Positions 1 to 9,517 are shown, counted from the stretch's first letter. The stretch: 64,000 bases of DNA from Arthrobacter sp. 9AX (GCF_902506095.1 NZ_LR733293.1:2644487-2708486); one strand, 5' to 3'. Notes: generated by a model not told the origin, from the letters alone. A program made the numbers and translations.

Positions 1-746
1 ACGCCGGCCAGTTGCCGGGACAGTTCAGACTCCCCAACCAGGATCGGGAAAGTGACAGTGACGGTCTGGTCCTGGCGGTTCTTGTAGACGTCGTCGTCCA
101 TGCGCAGCTCATGGTTGGACAGCGGCGTCTCGTCCTTCCAGCAGTAGGGCAGCACGCGGTAGCCGTTGTAGGTCCGGCCCTTCTCGTGCAGCTGCTTGAA
201 GGCCCAGAGGACGGACTCCATGTATTCGACGTTGAGGGTCTTGTAGTCGTTGTCGAAGTCCACCCAGCGTGCCTGGCGGGTGACGTAGTTGCGCCATTCG
301 TCGGCATACTTCATCACGGAGGCGCGGCAGGCGTCGTTGAACTTGTCGATGCCCATGGCTTCGATCTGGGTCTTGTCCGTCATGCCCAGCTGCTTCATGG
401 CTTCCAGCTCTGCGGGCAGGCCATGGGTGTCCCAGCCGAAGCGGCGCTCCACACGCTTGCCGCGCTGGGTCTGGTAACGGCCCACCAGGTCCTTGGCATA
501 CCCGGTCAGCAGGTGGCCGTAGTGGGGCAGGCCGTTGGCGAACGGCGGCCCGTCGTAGAAAACGAATTCGTTGCTGCCGGGTTCGCCGCCGGGGACGTCC
601 GCGCTGCGCTGGTCGATGCTGGCCTGGAAGGTGCCGTCCTGGTCCCAGTACTTGAGGATGCGCTCTTCGATTTCCGGGAACTTCACGGAAGCGGAAACGC
701 CGCGCGTGCCACTGGCGGAGGCTGAGGCCTTGGGGTAATACGTCAT
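1..746 (-). CDS. ileS: Isoleucyl-tRNA synthetase, N-terminal part (runs off the window)
   Basis: Cytoplasmic class I aminoacyl-tRNA synthetase that charges tRNA-Ile. The visible N-terminal ~248 residues begin [12 protein letters not shown] and contain the [16 protein letters not shown] stretch near residues 62-77, whose last four residues are the HIGH-type ATP-binding signature, followed by the GWDTHGLP motif typical of IleS. The KMSKS loop, editing domain remainder and C-terminus lie beyond the left edge. The ATG (744-746) is preceded by an AGGA Shine-Dalgarno that is complementary to an upstream segment of the T-box leader, so this start is well supported. It is a lone gene read leftwards from its own T-box leader. 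Confidence 0.97.
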   Translation of the reverse strand, partial: MTYYPKASASASGTRGVSASVKFPEIEERILKYWDQDGTFQASIDQRSADVPGGEPGSNEFVFYDGPPFANGLPHYGHLLTGYAKDLVGRYQTQRGKRVERRFGWDTHGLPAELEAMKQLGMTDKTQIEAMGIDKFNDACRASVMKYADEWRNYVTRQARWVDFDNDYKTLNVEYMESVLWAFKQLHEKGRTYNGYRVLPYCWKDETPLSNHELRMDDDVYKNRQDQTVTVTFPILVGESELSRQLAG

Positions 747-1024
747 TCTCGACATCCTGGGTTGAGCTTGGCGAACTGCCGGCTTGCGCCTTTCGTTCCG
801 TTCAGGATGCGAGGACGGCTGCCGTGATGTCCTTCCGGACTCCACGCTCACCGCGGTACCACCTCACTTACCGGCGCTGCCGGTCCCCTGGGGAACCGTC
901 CTGCTCCGGCCGCTCATTGACTGCTGTGACGGGCTTACCCGTCCGGTTCTACTGGCGCCGGCCCCAGGTACGGAGGTTGGCGTGTTCTTCCGGAAGCTCA
1001 CCGGTGATTGCCGGGTCGTAGCCG
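747..1024 (-). promoter_or_regulatory. Translational T-box riboswitch (ultrashort Stem I type) of ileS
   Basis: On the minus strand the leader carries the canonical T-box core AGGTGGTACCGCG (852-864). About 140 nt upstream there is a very short hairpin, CCGG-caatca-CCGG, whose loop holds AUC (1006-1008), an isoleucine codon, as specifier. Between the T-box and the gene, CATCCTG (803-809) is exactly complementary to CAGGATG (753-759), which contains the Shine-Dalgarno. There is no terminator with a T-run. This is the layout of the translational ileS T-boxes known from actinobacteria: uncharged tRNA-Ile binding should free the ribosome site. The boundaries are approximate. Confidence 0.9.
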
Positions 1025-1030
1025 TTTTCG

Positions 1031-1060
1031 AGTCTACTATTTCCACGGCCGGGCCACCAA
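1031..1060 (-). promoter_or_regulatory. Probable promoter of the ileS leader
   Basis: Read on the minus strand, TTGGTG (1055-1060) and TAGACT (1031-1036) are separated by 18 bp. A start about 7 nt further on would give a leader beginning just before the short specifier hairpin. TAGACT-type -10 boxes recur in this window, for example before rnpB. Confidence 0.5.
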
Positions 1061-1062
1061 TA

Positions 1063-2136
1063 ATGGAGCGTATGCAGAAGAACGGCGCCGGAAGGCGTGG
1101 CGGACGGCGCCCCCGCGGAGCCTGGTGGTCGATGACCGCCGCCGTGTTGGCCACGCCCGGTGCCGTGCTGCTGGTACTCCGCCTGGTTCCGTGGGACATC
1201 GGGACCTCGTGGATCCAGCTCGTGTCCTTCTTTCCTGCAGGAATCATCACGACGGCGGCCGCGCTGGCTGCCGCCGTCGTCGCAGCTCTCGTCCGTCCCC
1301 GTCCGGGCCGGACCCTCGTGGCAGCCCTGTCGGCGGCTTTGCTCGTGGCCCAGTTCGGCCTGGTACTGGACCGTGTCCTGCCCTTGGCCGGGACCGCCGG
1401 CCAACCGCAGTCGGCAGCCCTGCCGGCCGGGGTGCCCGCGGGGAGCCCGCCGGCCGGGCGGTCGCTCACCGTGATGGCGCTGAATGTTGGTTCCACCGGA
1501 ATCGACGCAGCCGCCCTGATGGCGGAAGTGAAGAACCGCGAAGTTGACGTGCTGGCCCTGCCGGAGCTGGCACCGCCGGCTTTGGAGGCCCTGGATAACG
1601 CCGGCCTGGCGTCCGTCCTGCCCGGCCGCGCCCTCGATGTGGACTGGGCCGGTACAGGCAGCGCACTCTTCGCACGGTTCCCGCTGGAGCAGGTTGAACG
1701 GGTTCCGGGTTCGGCGTTCTACCAAAGCCGGGCAGGGGCCGACGTCCCGGAGGTTTCCGCACCGGTCCACCTCACCGCGGTGCACGTCGACTCCCCGCAC
1801 CCCGGCCATACACCCATGTGGCGGGCGGAACTGCAGCAACTGGGCGAGCTGTGGCGTGCTGCACCGGAGGGCGGACACACCATCCTCCTGGGTGATTTCA
1901 ACGCGACCGCGGACCACCGGGAATTCCGGGACCTGCTTGCCCGGGGACTGACGGACGCAGCAGCCACCGCCGGTAAGGGCCTGACGCCCACATGGCCGGC
2001 AAACTCACCGGCGCCCGCCTTCGCAGCCCTGGACCACGTGCTGGTCAGCCCCGGAATCAAAGTGGCGGGCTTCGACGTGGTCACCCTGCCCGGGACGGAC
2101 CACGCAGCGGTGGTGGCGCGCCTGCTCCTGCCCTGA
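1063..2136 (+). CDS. Endonuclease/exonuclease/phosphatase (EEP) family membrane protein
   Basis: Predicted to be a membrane-anchored phosphoesterase of the EEP (DNase I-like) superfamily; the substrate is unknown. The first ~130 residues hold about three hydrophobic helices. The soluble domain follows, with VMALNVG at its start, a PEL motif (metal-binding Glu), LLGDFNAT (Asp/Asn pair) and a C-terminal GTDHAAV (catalytic Asp-His). I chose the ATG at 1063; another in-frame ATG at 1072 has a closer GGAG. Earlier in-frame starts would run through the antisense of the ileS T-box and are rejected. It is convergent with the next SDR gene, stop codons 3 bp apart. Similar proteins are annotated only as EEP family. 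Confidence 0.85.
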   Translation: MERMQKNGAGRRGGRRPRGAWWSMTAAVLATPGAVLLVLRLVPWDIGTSWIQLVSFFPAGIITTAAALAAAVVAALVRPRPGRTLVAALSAALLVAQFGLVLDRVLPLAGTAGQPQSAALPAGVPAGSPPAGRSLTVMALNVGSTGIDAAALMAEVKNREVDVLALPELAPPALEALDNAGLASVLPGRALDVDWAGTGSALFARFPLEQVERVPGSAFYQSRAGADVPEVSAPVHLTAVHVDSPHPGHTPMWRAELQQLGELWRAAPEGGHTILLGDFNATADHREFRDLLARGLTDAAATAGKGLTPTWPANSPAPAFAALDHVLVSPGIKVAGFDVVTLPGTDHAAVVARLLLP

Positions 2137-2139
2137 GTC

Positions 2140-2898
2140 TCAGCCTTTGCGGATCAGCTTGTGGTTTGCGGCCTGGGCCACCGGCCGGATCACGATCTGG
2201 TCCAGGTTCACGTGGTGCGGGGCCGTTACGGCGTACCGGACCACGTCCGCCACGTCATCGGCGGTGAGCGGCTTTTCCACACCCTGGTACACCTTGTCGG
2301 CGGCCTGCCGGTCGCCGAGCCGGTTCAGTGCGAACTCCTCGGTGTACACCAGGCCGGGGGCCACTTCGATGACGCGGAGGTTGTTTTCCGCTTCCTCCAG
2401 CCGCAGCGCCCCGGTCAAGGCATGCTGGGCGAACTTGGCGGCGTTGTAGCCGCCCCCGCCCTCGTAGGCTGCCAGGCCGGCGGTGGAGGTCAAGTTCAAC
2501 ACAGTTCCCTCGCCGTGGGCGCGGAGCATCGGCAGGAAGGCCCGGGTGAGCTTCATGGTGCCCAGCACATTGACCCGGTACATCCACTCCCAGTCCTCCG
2601 TGCTGGCCGCGCCCACCTTGTCGGCTCCCCTGGCGCCGCCCGCGATGTTGATCAGCGTGTCAATACCCCCTGCTTCGGTCACCCGGGCAAGGAGCCGGGA
2701 CACGTCGTCGTCTGCGGAGATATCCGCAGGAATGCCGACGGCGCCTGTCTCGGCTTCCAGCGCCGCGAGCCGCTCCGCGCGGCGGGCCACCGCGAAGACT
2801 GTCCAGCCTTCCGCAGCCAGGGCGCGGACTGTTGCCTCGCCGATTCCGCTGCTTGCGCCGGTCACCAATGCTGCCTTTTTCAGGGAGTCCGAAGTCAT
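2140..2898 (-). CDS. Short-chain dehydrogenase/reductase, YdfG/classical SDR type
   Basis: NAD(P)-dependent oxidoreductase of unknown substrate, 252 residues, a normal length for classical SDRs. It has the TGASSGIGEA cofactor loop near residue 14, an NIAGG motif near 85, the catalytic Ser in LTSTAG, and YNAAK (Tyr and Lys, near residues 150-154). The C-terminal substrate loop ends in a short basic tail. An Arg-rich segment after the second strand (ARRAERL) suggests NADPH preference, as in serine/3-hydroxy acid dehydrogenases of the YdfG group. It is divergent from valS with about 118 bp between. Confidence 0.88.
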   Translation of the reverse strand: MTSDSLKKAALVTGASSGIGEATVRALAAEGWTVFAVARRAERLAALEAETGAVGIPADISADDDVSRLLARVTEAGGIDTLINIAGGARGADKVGAASTEDWEWMYRVNVLGTMKLTRAFLPMLRAHGEGTVLNLTSTAGLAAYEGGGGYNAAKFAQHALTGALRLEEAENNLRVIEVAPGLVYTEEFALNRLGDRQAADKVYQGVEKPLTADDVADVVRYAVTAPHHVNLDQIVIRPVAQAANHKLIRKG

Positions 2899-3016
2899 GG
2901 CACCACCCTAACCTTCCCTGCCCGCGGGTCACGCGGGTGTGTTTCCCCGGATGACCAGCCGCCGGCGGACGCCCCGCCGGGCAGGGGGACGTGCGCGGAC
3001 ATGAAACAATTGGCAG

Positions 3017-5638
3017 ATGGCTGAAGACAATCAGGGTACAGACACGCCCACCACCGCCCCCATCAACGTTCCGGACAAGCCGGCCCTCGAGGGCCTCGAA
3101 GCTGCCCTCACGCAGCGCTGGCTCGCGGAGGGGACCTACAAGTTCAACCCGGACACCACCCGGGAGCAGGTCTACTCGATCGACACTCCCCCTCCCACTG
3201 CCTCCGGATCGCTGCATGTGGGACACATGTTCTCCTACACGCAGACCGACGTGCTGGCCCGCTACCAGCGCATGACCGGCAAGAATGTCTTCTACCCGAT
3301 GGGCTGGGATGACAACGGCCTGCCCACGGAGCGCCGGGTGCAGAACTACTACGGTGTGCGCTGCGATCCCGCCATCCCGTACAACCCGGACTACCGGCCC
3401 CCGGCACAGCCTGCCAAGAACCAGCGGGACTTCGACGTCGTCTCCCGCCGGAACTTCATCGAACTGTGTGAAGAGCTCGCCGTCGAGGACGAGAAGGTCT
3501 TCGAAAACCTCTTCCAGACGCTGGGCCTGTCCGTGGACTGGGAACTGACGTACCGCACCATCGACGACAACTCACGGGCAGTCTCGCAGCGCGCGTTCCT
3601 GGCCAACCTTGCTGCGGGCGACGCCTACATGGCCGAGGCCCCCACGCTCTGGGACGTCACGTTCCGTACCGCCGTGGCCCAGGCGGAGCTCGAGGACCGC
3701 GAGGTTCCGGGCGCGTACTACCGCTACCCGTTCTTCACCGAAGACGGAGAACGGATCTACATCGAGACCACCCGTCCCGAACTGCTGGCCGCCTGCGCGG
3801 CCCTGGTGGCGAACCCCGACGACGAACGGTACCAGCCGCTGTTCGGCAAGAAGGTCACGTCCCCGGTGTTCGGCGTCGAGGTGGAAGTGAAGGCCCACCC
3901 GCTGGCCAAGGCCGACAAGGGCTCCGGCATCGCGATGGTTTGTACTTTCGGCGACCTGACAGACGTCACCTGGTGGCGTGAACTGCAGCTTCCCACCAGG
4001 GCGATCGTAGGCCGCGACGGCCGGATCATCAGCGAGGCTCCCGAGTGGATCACCACGGACATCGGCCGCGAAGCCTTTGCCGCCATCGCCGGCAAGACCG
4101 TATTCAGCGCCAAGGAGGAGGTGGTGAAGCTCCTCACCGCCGCCGAACTGCTCGAGGGCGAGCCGAAGAAGATCATGCACCCCGTGAACTTCTACGAAAA
4201 AGGCGACAAGCCCCTTGAGGTTGTCACCTCCCGCCAGTGGTACATCCGCAACGGCGGCCGGGACGAGGACCGCCGCGAACGGTTGATCGCCCGCGGCCAG
4301 GAAATCGACTTCCACCCGGCCTTCATGCGCTCCCGCTACGAAAACTGGATCTCCGGCCTGAACGGTGACTGGCTGGTGTCCCGCCAGCGCTTCTTCGGTG
4401 TACCCATCCCGGTCTGGTACCCGCTGGACGCGGACGGTAACCCGGACTACGACTCCCCCATCGTGCCGTCCGACGCGCAGCTCCCCGTGGATCCCGCTGC
4501 GGACGCCGCGCCCGGCTTCGACGAGGCACAGCGCGACGTACCCCATGGATTCACGGGCGACGCCGACATCCTCGACACCTGGGCCACGTCCTCGCTGACG
4601 CCGAACATAGTGGGTGGCTGGAAGCGCGACGAGGAACTTTTCGCCAAGGTGTTCCCGTTTGACGTCCGCCCGCAGGGCCACGACATCATCCGGACCTGGC
4701 TGTTCTCCTCGGTGGTCCGCGCCGACGCCCTGGAAAACAGCGCACCGTGGAAGCACGCCGCCATCTCCGGCTGGATCCTGGACCCGGACCGCAAGAAGAT
4801 GTCCAAGTCCAAGGGCAATGTGGTGGTCCCCACCGACGTGCTGGAGGAATACGGTTCGGATGCCGTCCGGTACTGGGCAGCTTCCGCGAAGCTCGGGGCG
4901 GACACCGCCTACGAGATCGCCCAGATGAAGATCGGCCGGCGCCTGGCCATCAAGCTGCTGAACGCCTCGAAGTTCGTGCTGAACCTCGGCGCCACCGAGG
5001 CCTCAGTGCTTTCCGATGACCTCTCCGTGCTGTCCAACCCCCTGGACCGGGCCGTCCTCGCCCAGCTCGCCGACGTTGTGGCGCAGTCCACCAAGGCGTT
5101 CGAGAACTACGATTACGCCCGCGCGCTGCAGATCACCGAGAGCTTTTTCTGGCAGTTCACCGATGACTACGTGGAGCTCATCAAGGACCGGGCCTACGGC
5201 GCCGCCGGCGAGGCAGAACAGGCTTCGGTCCTGGCTGCACTGGCCACCAGCCTGGACACCCTGCTGCGGTTGTTCGCTCCGTTCCTGCCCTTCGCCACCG
5301 AAGAGGTCTGGGGCTGGTGGCGGAATGGTTCCGTCCACCGGGCCCAGTGGCCTTCCCCGCTGGACATCCCGGGCGGCGACACCACCATGCTGGCCACCGT
5401 GGGTGTTGCCCTCAGCGGCGTCCGCAAGGCCAAGTCCGAAGCCAAGGTCAAGCAGCGCACTGAGGTCCTGTCCGCCACCATCACGGCTCCGGAGACCCTC
5501 ACTTCGCAGCTGAAAGCCGGGCTTGCCGACTTGAAGGCGGCTTCGAACGCCCGCGAGATCACCCTTGTAGTGGGCGAGGGCGAACTGACGGTGAGCGATG
5601 TGTCGCTGGCTGCCACTGAGGAGCCGGCACAGGCCTGA
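3017..5638 (+). CDS. valS: Valyl-tRNA synthetase
   Basis: Charges tRNA-Val in the cytoplasm. 873 residues, class I. The HIGH motif is HVGH near residues 67-70 and the KMSKS loop is KKMSKSK near 593-599. The editing (CP1) domain lies between, and an anticodon-binding helical domain follows. A long C-terminal coiled coil is reduced to a short Ala/Lys-rich region, as in the compact actinobacterial form. The ATG at 3017 is the first in the open frame; its Shine-Dalgarno is weak. A strong hairpin-T-tract terminator lies 45 bp past the stop. No T-box is visible upstream, unlike ileS. Confidence 0.97.
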   Translation: MAEDNQGTDTPTTAPINVPDKPALEGLEAALTQRWLAEGTYKFNPDTTREQVYSIDTPPPTASGSLHVGHMFSYTQTDVLARYQRMTGKNVFYPMGWDDNGLPTERRVQNYYGVRCDPAIPYNPDYRPPAQPAKNQRDFDVVSRRNFIELCEELAVEDEKVFENLFQTLGLSVDWELTYRTIDDNSRAVSQRAFLANLAAGDAYMAEAPTLWDVTFRTAVAQAELEDREVPGAYYRYPFFTEDGERIYIETTRPELLAACAALVANPDDERYQPLFGKKVTSPVFGVEVEVKAHPLAKADKGSGIAMVCTFGDLTDVTWWRELQLPTRAIVGRDGRIISEAPEWITTDIGREAFAAIAGKTVFSAKEEVVKLLTAAELLEGEPKKIMHPVNFYEKGDKPLEVVTSRQWYIRNGGRDEDRRERLIARGQEIDFHPAFMRSRYENWISGLNGDWLVSRQRFFGVPIPVWYPLDADGNPDYDSPIVPSDAQLPVDPAADAAPGFDEAQRDVPHGFTGDADILDTWATSSLTPNIVGGWKRDEELFAKVFPFDVRPQGHDIIRTWLFSSVVRADALENSAPWKHAAISGWILDPDRKKMSKSKGNVVVPTDVLEEYGSDAVRYWAASAKLGADTAYEIAQMKIGRRLAIKLLNASKFVLNLGATEASVLSDDLSVLSNPLDRAVLAQLADVVAQSTKAFENYDYARALQITESFFWQFTDDYVELIKDRAYGAAGEAEQASVLAALATSLDTLLRLFAPFLPFATEEVWGWWRNGSVHRAQWPSPLDIPGGDTTMLATVGVALSGVRKAKSEAKVKQRTEVLSATITAPETLTSQLKAGLADLKAASNAREITLVVGEGELTVSDVSLAATEEPAQA

Positions 5639-5683
5639 CCGGCAGCGCACTGATTCAGGAACAACCTGTTTCAGGGCAAAGGG

Positions 5684-5727
5684 GAAGCCCCATCAGCGTT
5701 TTGCCGTTGGTGGGGCTTCGACTTTTC
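5684..5727 (+). terminator. Rho-independent terminator of valS
   Basis: Nine-bp stem GAAGCCCCA / TGGGGCTTC (5684-5692 with 5711-5719) followed by a T-rich stretch, GACTTTTCGACT. Confidence 0.85.
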
Positions 5728-5922
5728 GACTGTCACGTGACGTCTAAGACAATCTGGCAAGATCCTCGGATTTTCAGGTCTTCCTACCTCGTCACTGGTA
5801 GCCATCACCTCACTTTGCCGAAGGCTGCGTCAGATGAGTGTCACTGAATCTTTGGTCCCTGCGTCCCGCTTCTTTCGAAGTGGGTAATCTCTATTCTTGT
5901 CCGGCAGTTTCGGGCGCACAAG
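5728..5922. other. Intergenic stretch without a recognisable gene
   Basis: The valS-to-dsbA-like gap totals 364 bp (5639-6002). Apart from two terminator hairpins at its ends I see no ORF with coding character, no tRNA and no clear repeat. A short RNA ending at the second terminator (5923-5965) is possible because that hairpin has its T-run on the plus strand, but I found no convincing promoter. Confidence 0.4.
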
Positions 5923-5965
5923 AGCCCCGGCAAAACTACATGAGAGTAGTTTTCCCGGGGCTTTT
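5923..5965. terminator. Strong terminator hairpin before the dsbA-like gene, probably bidirectional
   Basis: AGCCCCGG-c-AAAACTAC / GTAGTTTT-c-CCGGGGCT with a 6-nt loop, followed on the plus strand by TTTT. On the minus strand it sits about 40 nt past the stop of the dsbA-like gene, which it may also terminate. Confidence 0.75.
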
Positions 5966-6002
5966 GATGCGCCCAACCAGTGGTCCGGCGGAGTGATTCG
6001 GC

Positions 6003-6620
6003 CTAGCTGAAGACGGGGCTTTCGGTGCGGCTGCGCTTGATCTCAAAGAAGTACGGGAAGGACGCAAGGGTCACCGTGGCGTCCCAGATCCGGCCGGCTT
6101 CCTCGCCGCGCGGGATGCGGGTCAGGACGGGTCCGAAGAAGGCGGTGCCGTTGAAGGCAACCACCGGCGTGCCGACGTCCTGGCCGACCAGGGAGATGCC
6201 GGCCTCGTGGCTGGCACGGAGCTGGTGGTCGAATTCCTCGCTCTGGCCAGCGGCGGCGAGTTCCGCCGGAAGCCCTGCCTCCGCGAGCGACTTGGAGATC
6301 ACTTCGGCGATGTCCGTGTTGCCTTCGTTGTGGATCTTGGTGCCCATGGCGTCGTAGAGCGGCTTGATGTATTCCGTGCCGTGCTTCTCGGCCGCGGCCA
6401 CTATGACACGCACGGGAGCCCAGGCCTTGGCCATGAACTCCCGGTATTGCTCGGGGAGCTCGTCGCGGCCCTCGTTCAGCACGGCGAGGCTCATGACGTG
6501 CCACTCGGTGGCGATGTCACGGACGCCTTCCACCTCGCCGATCCAGCGGGAGGTCACCCAGGCGAAGGGGCACATCGGGTCAAACCAGAAATCTGCTTTG
6601 TTGCTCGTGGTTTCAGGCAC
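6003..6620 (-). CDS. DsbA-fold mycothiol-dependent oxidoreductase (Rv2466c/Mrx2-like)
   Basis: Thioredoxin-fold protein of 205 residues. The opening FWFDPMCPFAWVTSRW, the HVMSLAVLNE block, GTPVVAFNG (cis-Pro loop) and PRGEEAGRIWDA near the C-terminus all match the mycobacterial mycothiol-dependent nitroreductase family. Those enzymes use mycothiol to reduce disulfides or nitro compounds in the cytoplasm. The active site here reads C-P-F-A near residues 18-21, so the N-terminal Cys is kept and the resolving Cys is Ala. That fits a monothiol mechanism with mycothiol as the resolving thiol. No signal peptide. It lies downstream of clpX on the same strand, 88 bp from it. Confidence 0.88.
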   Translation of the reverse strand: MPETTSNKADFWFDPMCPFAWVTSRWIGEVEGVRDIATEWHVMSLAVLNEGRDELPEQYREFMAKAWAPVRVIVAAAEKHGTEYIKPLYDAMGTKIHNEGNTDIAEVISKSLAEAGLPAELAAAGQSEEFDHQLRASHEAGISLVGQDVGTPVVAFNGTAFFGPVLTRIPRGEEAGRIWDATVTLASFPYFFEIKRSRTESPVFS

Positions 6621-6708
6621 AGGTGTTCTCCTTAAGGAAGTCTGCGGGGAAAAAGCGCACCGGGCGCGTCAAAGGAGACAGCGACCGGCGCGGCGGATTT
6701 ATTCCGGA

Positions 6709-7989
6709 TCAGGCCGACTTACGCCGTTTGGTGACGTGCGGGACTACGGTGGGTTCGGCGCCCCGAAGGACCACGTCCTCGGTGATCACAACGCTGGCCA
6801 CATCCTCACGGCTGGGGAGATCGAACATCACGGGAAGGAGCACTTCCTCCATGATGGCCCGCAGGCCGCGGGCGCCGGTGCCGCGTTCCAGTGCCTGTTC
6901 GGCAATGGCATCCAGGGCGGTGTCGTCGAAGACCAGCTCGACGCCGTCGATCTGGAACATCTTCTGGTACTGCTTCACCAGGGCGTTCTTGGGCGTGGAG
7001 AGAATCTGTATTAGGGCGTCACGGTCCAGGTTGGACACCGTGGTGATCACGGGGAGGCGGCCGATGAATTCCGGGATCAGCCCGAACTTCAGCAGGTCCT
7101 CCGGCATCACTTCACCGTAGGAATCGACCTTCTTGCTGGCGTCGTTGAGGGGGGCGCCGAAGCCGATCCCCTTCCGGCCGGACCTGGATCCGATGATCTC
7201 CTCCAGGCCCGCGAAGGCACCGGCCACGATGAACAGGACATTGGTGGTGTCGATCTGGATGAATTCCTGGTGCGGGTGCTTCCGGCCGCCCTGCGGAGGC
7301 ACAGAGGCAACAGTGCCTTCCAGGATCTTCAGGAGCGCCTGCTGGACGCCCTCACCCGAGACATCGCGGGTGATGGAGGGGTTTTCGCTCTTGCGCGAAA
7401 TCTTGTCGATTTCGTCGATGTAGATAATTCCCTGCTCGGCCTTTTTGACGTCATAATCAGCGGCCTGGATGAGTTTGAGGAGGATGTTCTCCACGTCTTC
7501 ACCCACGTAGCCGGCCTCGGTCAGTGCCGTGGCGTCGGCCACCGCGAACGGGACGTTCAGGCGCCGGGCAAGCGTCTGGGCCAGGTAGGTCTTTCCGCAG
7601 CCCGTGGGACCGATCAGTAGGATGTTGGACTTGGCGATCTCGACGTCGTCGTGGTGGCCGCCGTCCGCGAGGCTGCCCGACTTGGGCGCGTGGCCCGCCT
7701 GGATCCGCTTGTAGTGGTTGTAGACAGCGACGGCGAGGGAGCGCTTGGCAGGCTCCTGGCCGATGACGTATTCCTGCAGGAAGTCGAAAATCTCCCGCGG
7801 CTTGGGCAGTTCGAAGCTGCCCAGATCTGCAACTTCGGCAAGCTCCTCTTCGATGATTTCGTTGCAAAGCTCAATGCACTCATCACAGATGTAGACACCG
7901 GGCCCGGCAATGAGCTTCCGCACCTGCTTCTGGCTCTTTCCGCAGAAAGAACACTTCAGCAGATCCGTGCTCTCGCCAATCCGAGCCAT
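6709..7989 (-). CDS. clpX: ATP-dependent Clp protease ATP-binding subunit ClpX
   Basis: AAA+ unfoldase that feeds substrates to ClpP. 426 residues, full length. The N-terminal C4 zinc finger is CSFCGKSQ...ICDECIELC (residues ~14-40). Walker A is GPTGCGKT near 127, Walker B is IIYIDEIDK near 190, the ClpP-docking loop is IGFGA-type near 260, and the sensor-2 [10 protein letters not shown] follows near 385. The start ATG (7987-7989) begins MARIGES, the normal ClpX start. It is downstream of clpP2 with a 175-bp gap, so it may have its own promoter. Confidence 0.98.
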   Translation of the reverse strand: MARIGESTDLLKCSFCGKSQKQVRKLIAGPGVYICDECIELCNEIIEEELAEVADLGSFELPKPREIFDFLQEYVIGQEPAKRSLAVAVYNHYKRIQAGHAPKSGSLADGGHHDDVEIAKSNILLIGPTGCGKTYLAQTLARRLNVPFAVADATALTEAGYVGEDVENILLKLIQAADYDVKKAEQGIIYIDEIDKISRKSENPSITRDVSGEGVQQALLKILEGTVASVPPQGGRKHPHQEFIQIDTTNVLFIVAGAFAGLEEIIGSRSGRKGIGFGAPLNDASKKVDSYGEVMPEDLLKFGLIPEFIGRLPVITTVSNLDRDALIQILSTPKNALVKQYQKMFQIDGVELVFDDTALDAIAEQALERGTGARGLRAIMEEVLLPVMFDLPSREDVASVVITEDVVLRGAEPTVVPHVTKRRKSA

Positions 7990-8164
7990 ATGTGAACCCC
8001 TTAGTATCTTGCTGCCAGGCAGCCTTGCACCGTTGCTGGAATCTCCACCAGCCTGCGTGGACCGGTTGTGACAACATCCACTCTAGGTCACATTCGCTTC
8101 CGAGGGTGGAAGGAAAAGGCCGGTGGAGCCAAATGATTGGCGCCACCGGCGCTTTGCTGTACCG

Positions 8165-8824
8165 CTACCTGGTGATGGCCTGCGGCTTGATCTTGCGGGA
8201 ATCCAGGACCTGGTCGATCAGGCCGTACGCCTGGGCTTCTTCCGCGGTCAGGATCTTGTCGCGCTCGATGTCGTTGTTGACCTGTTCGGAGGTCCGCCCT
8301 GAATGGTGCGCCAGGGTGTCTTCCAGCCAGGACCGCATCCGCATGACCTCCGCGGCCTGGATCTCCAGATCGGAGGCCTGGCCGCCCTGGCCGCCGGACA
8401 GGGCGGGCTGGTGGATCAGGACACGGGCGTTCGGCAGTGCCAGGCGCTTGCCGGGCGTTCCGGCCGCCAGCAGGACAGCGGCGGCGCTGGCTGCCTGCCC
8501 AAGGCAGACCGTCTGGATTTCCGGACGGATGTACTGCATGGTGTCGTAGATTGCCGTCATGGCGGTGAAGGAACCACCCGGTGAGTTGATGTACAGGGTG
8601 ATGTCGCGGTCCGGGTCCGTGGACTCGAGCACCAGCAGCTGGGCCATGATGTCGTCGGCGGAGGCGTCGTCCACCTGGACGCCGAGGAAGATGATGCGGT
8701 CCTCGAAGAGCTTGGTGTACGGGTCCTGGCGCTTGAAGCCGTAGGGGGTGCGCTCTTCGAACTGGGGCAGGACGTAGCGGCTGGACGGAAGATTACCGGC
8801 GGACCACCCGAAGTTGTAGTTCAT
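8165..8824 (-). CDS. clpP2: ATP-dependent Clp protease proteolytic subunit (ClpP2-type)
   Basis: Serine protease subunit; in actinobacteria ClpP1 and ClpP2 form a mixed tetradecamer. 219 residues. The catalytic Ser lies in GQAASAAAV (near 114), His in LIHQP (near 139) and Asp in [11 protein letters not shown] (near 188). Shine-Dalgarno AGGAGC lies 7 nt before the ATG. It is 36 bp downstream of clpP1 and is surely co-transcribed with it. The assignment to ClpP2 rests on its position as the second gene and on its divergence from the more canonical ClpP at 8861-9517. Confidence 0.95.
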   Translation of the reverse strand: MNYNFGWSAGNLPSSRYVLPQFEERTPYGFKRQDPYTKLFEDRIIFLGVQVDDASADDIMAQLLVLESTDPDRDITLYINSPGGSFTAMTAIYDTMQYIRPEIQTVCLGQAASAAAVLLAAGTPGKRLALPNARVLIHQPALSGGQGGQASDLEIQAAEVMRMRSWLEDTLAHHSGRTSEQVNNDIERDKILTAEEAQAYGLIDQVLDSRKIKPQAITR

Positions 8825-8860
8825 TTTAATTGCTCCTGATCTGAGTGTTCTTGTGCCGGT

Positions 8861-9517
8861 CTAGTTCGCGGAGGGGGTCTCGCCGGAGGCGCCGTTGCTG
8901 TTGGACGTACCGCCGCCGCCGGCAACCGAGCCGGCGTGGGCGGCGATCTTGTCGAAGAACCCGTATTCAAGGGCCTCGGCTGCCGTGAACCACTTGTCGC
9001 GGTCGTTGTCCTTGAGGATGGTCTCGACGGTCTGGCCGGTCTGCTCGGCCGTCAGTTCCGCCATGACCTTCTTCATGTGCAGGATGAGTTCTGCCTGGAT
9101 CTTGATGTCCGAGGCGGTGCCGCCGATGCCGCCGGAGGGCTGGTGCATCAGGACGCGGGCGTTGGGGGTGGCGTAGCGCTTGCCCTTGGTCCCGGAGGAG
9201 AGCAGGAACTGCCCCATCGACGCGGCGAGGCCGGTGGCCACGGTGACGACGTCGTTCGGGATGAACTGCATGGTGTCGTAGATGGCCATGCCTGCGGTGA
9301 CCGAGCCGCCCGGTGAGTTGATGTAAAGGTAGATGTCCTTTTCCGGGTTTTCGGCGGAAAGGAGCAGCAGCTGCGAGCAGATGGCGTTGGCGTTCTCGTC
9401 CCGCACCTCTGAGCCCAGCCAGATGATCCGCTCCTTGAGGAGGCGGTTGTAGATGTAGTTGTCCTGGGCTGCAGGATCGACAGTCGCCATCCGGGGGGCC
9501 TCTGCGTGCTGTGACAT
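8861..9517 (-). CDS. clpP1: ATP-dependent Clp protease proteolytic subunit (ClpP1-type)
   Basis: First gene of the clpP1-clpP2 operon, 218 residues. Catalytic Ser in LAASMGQF, His in LMHQPSGG and Asp in [12 protein letters not shown]. The C-terminal tail is Gly/Ser/Asn-rich. AGAGG precedes the ATG (9515-9517) by about 9 nt. A ClgR-type operator lies about 100 bp upstream, consistent with induction by protein damage as known for clpP1P2 in Corynebacterium and Streptomyces. Confidence 0.97.
   Translation of the reverse strand: MSQHAEAPRMATVDPAAQDNYIYNRLLKERIIWLGSEVRDENANAICSQLLLLSAENPEKDIYLYINSPGGSVTAGMAIYDTMQFIPNDVVTVATGLAASMGQFLLSSGTKGKRYATPNARVLMHQPSGGIGGTASDIKIQAELILHMKKVMAELTAEQTGQTVETILKDNDRDKWFTAAEALEYGFFDKIAAHAGSVAGGGGTSNSNGASGETPSAN

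Noticed and set aside
784..1062. Extended N-terminus of the EEP-family gene starting at 784
   Set aside because: This stretch is the antisense of the ileS T-box leader; Cys/Arg-rich translation there does not look like protein.
3572..4756. 394-residue open frame antisense to valS
   Set aside because: It is the GC-driven mirror of a clearly identified synthetase and carries no recognisable motif.
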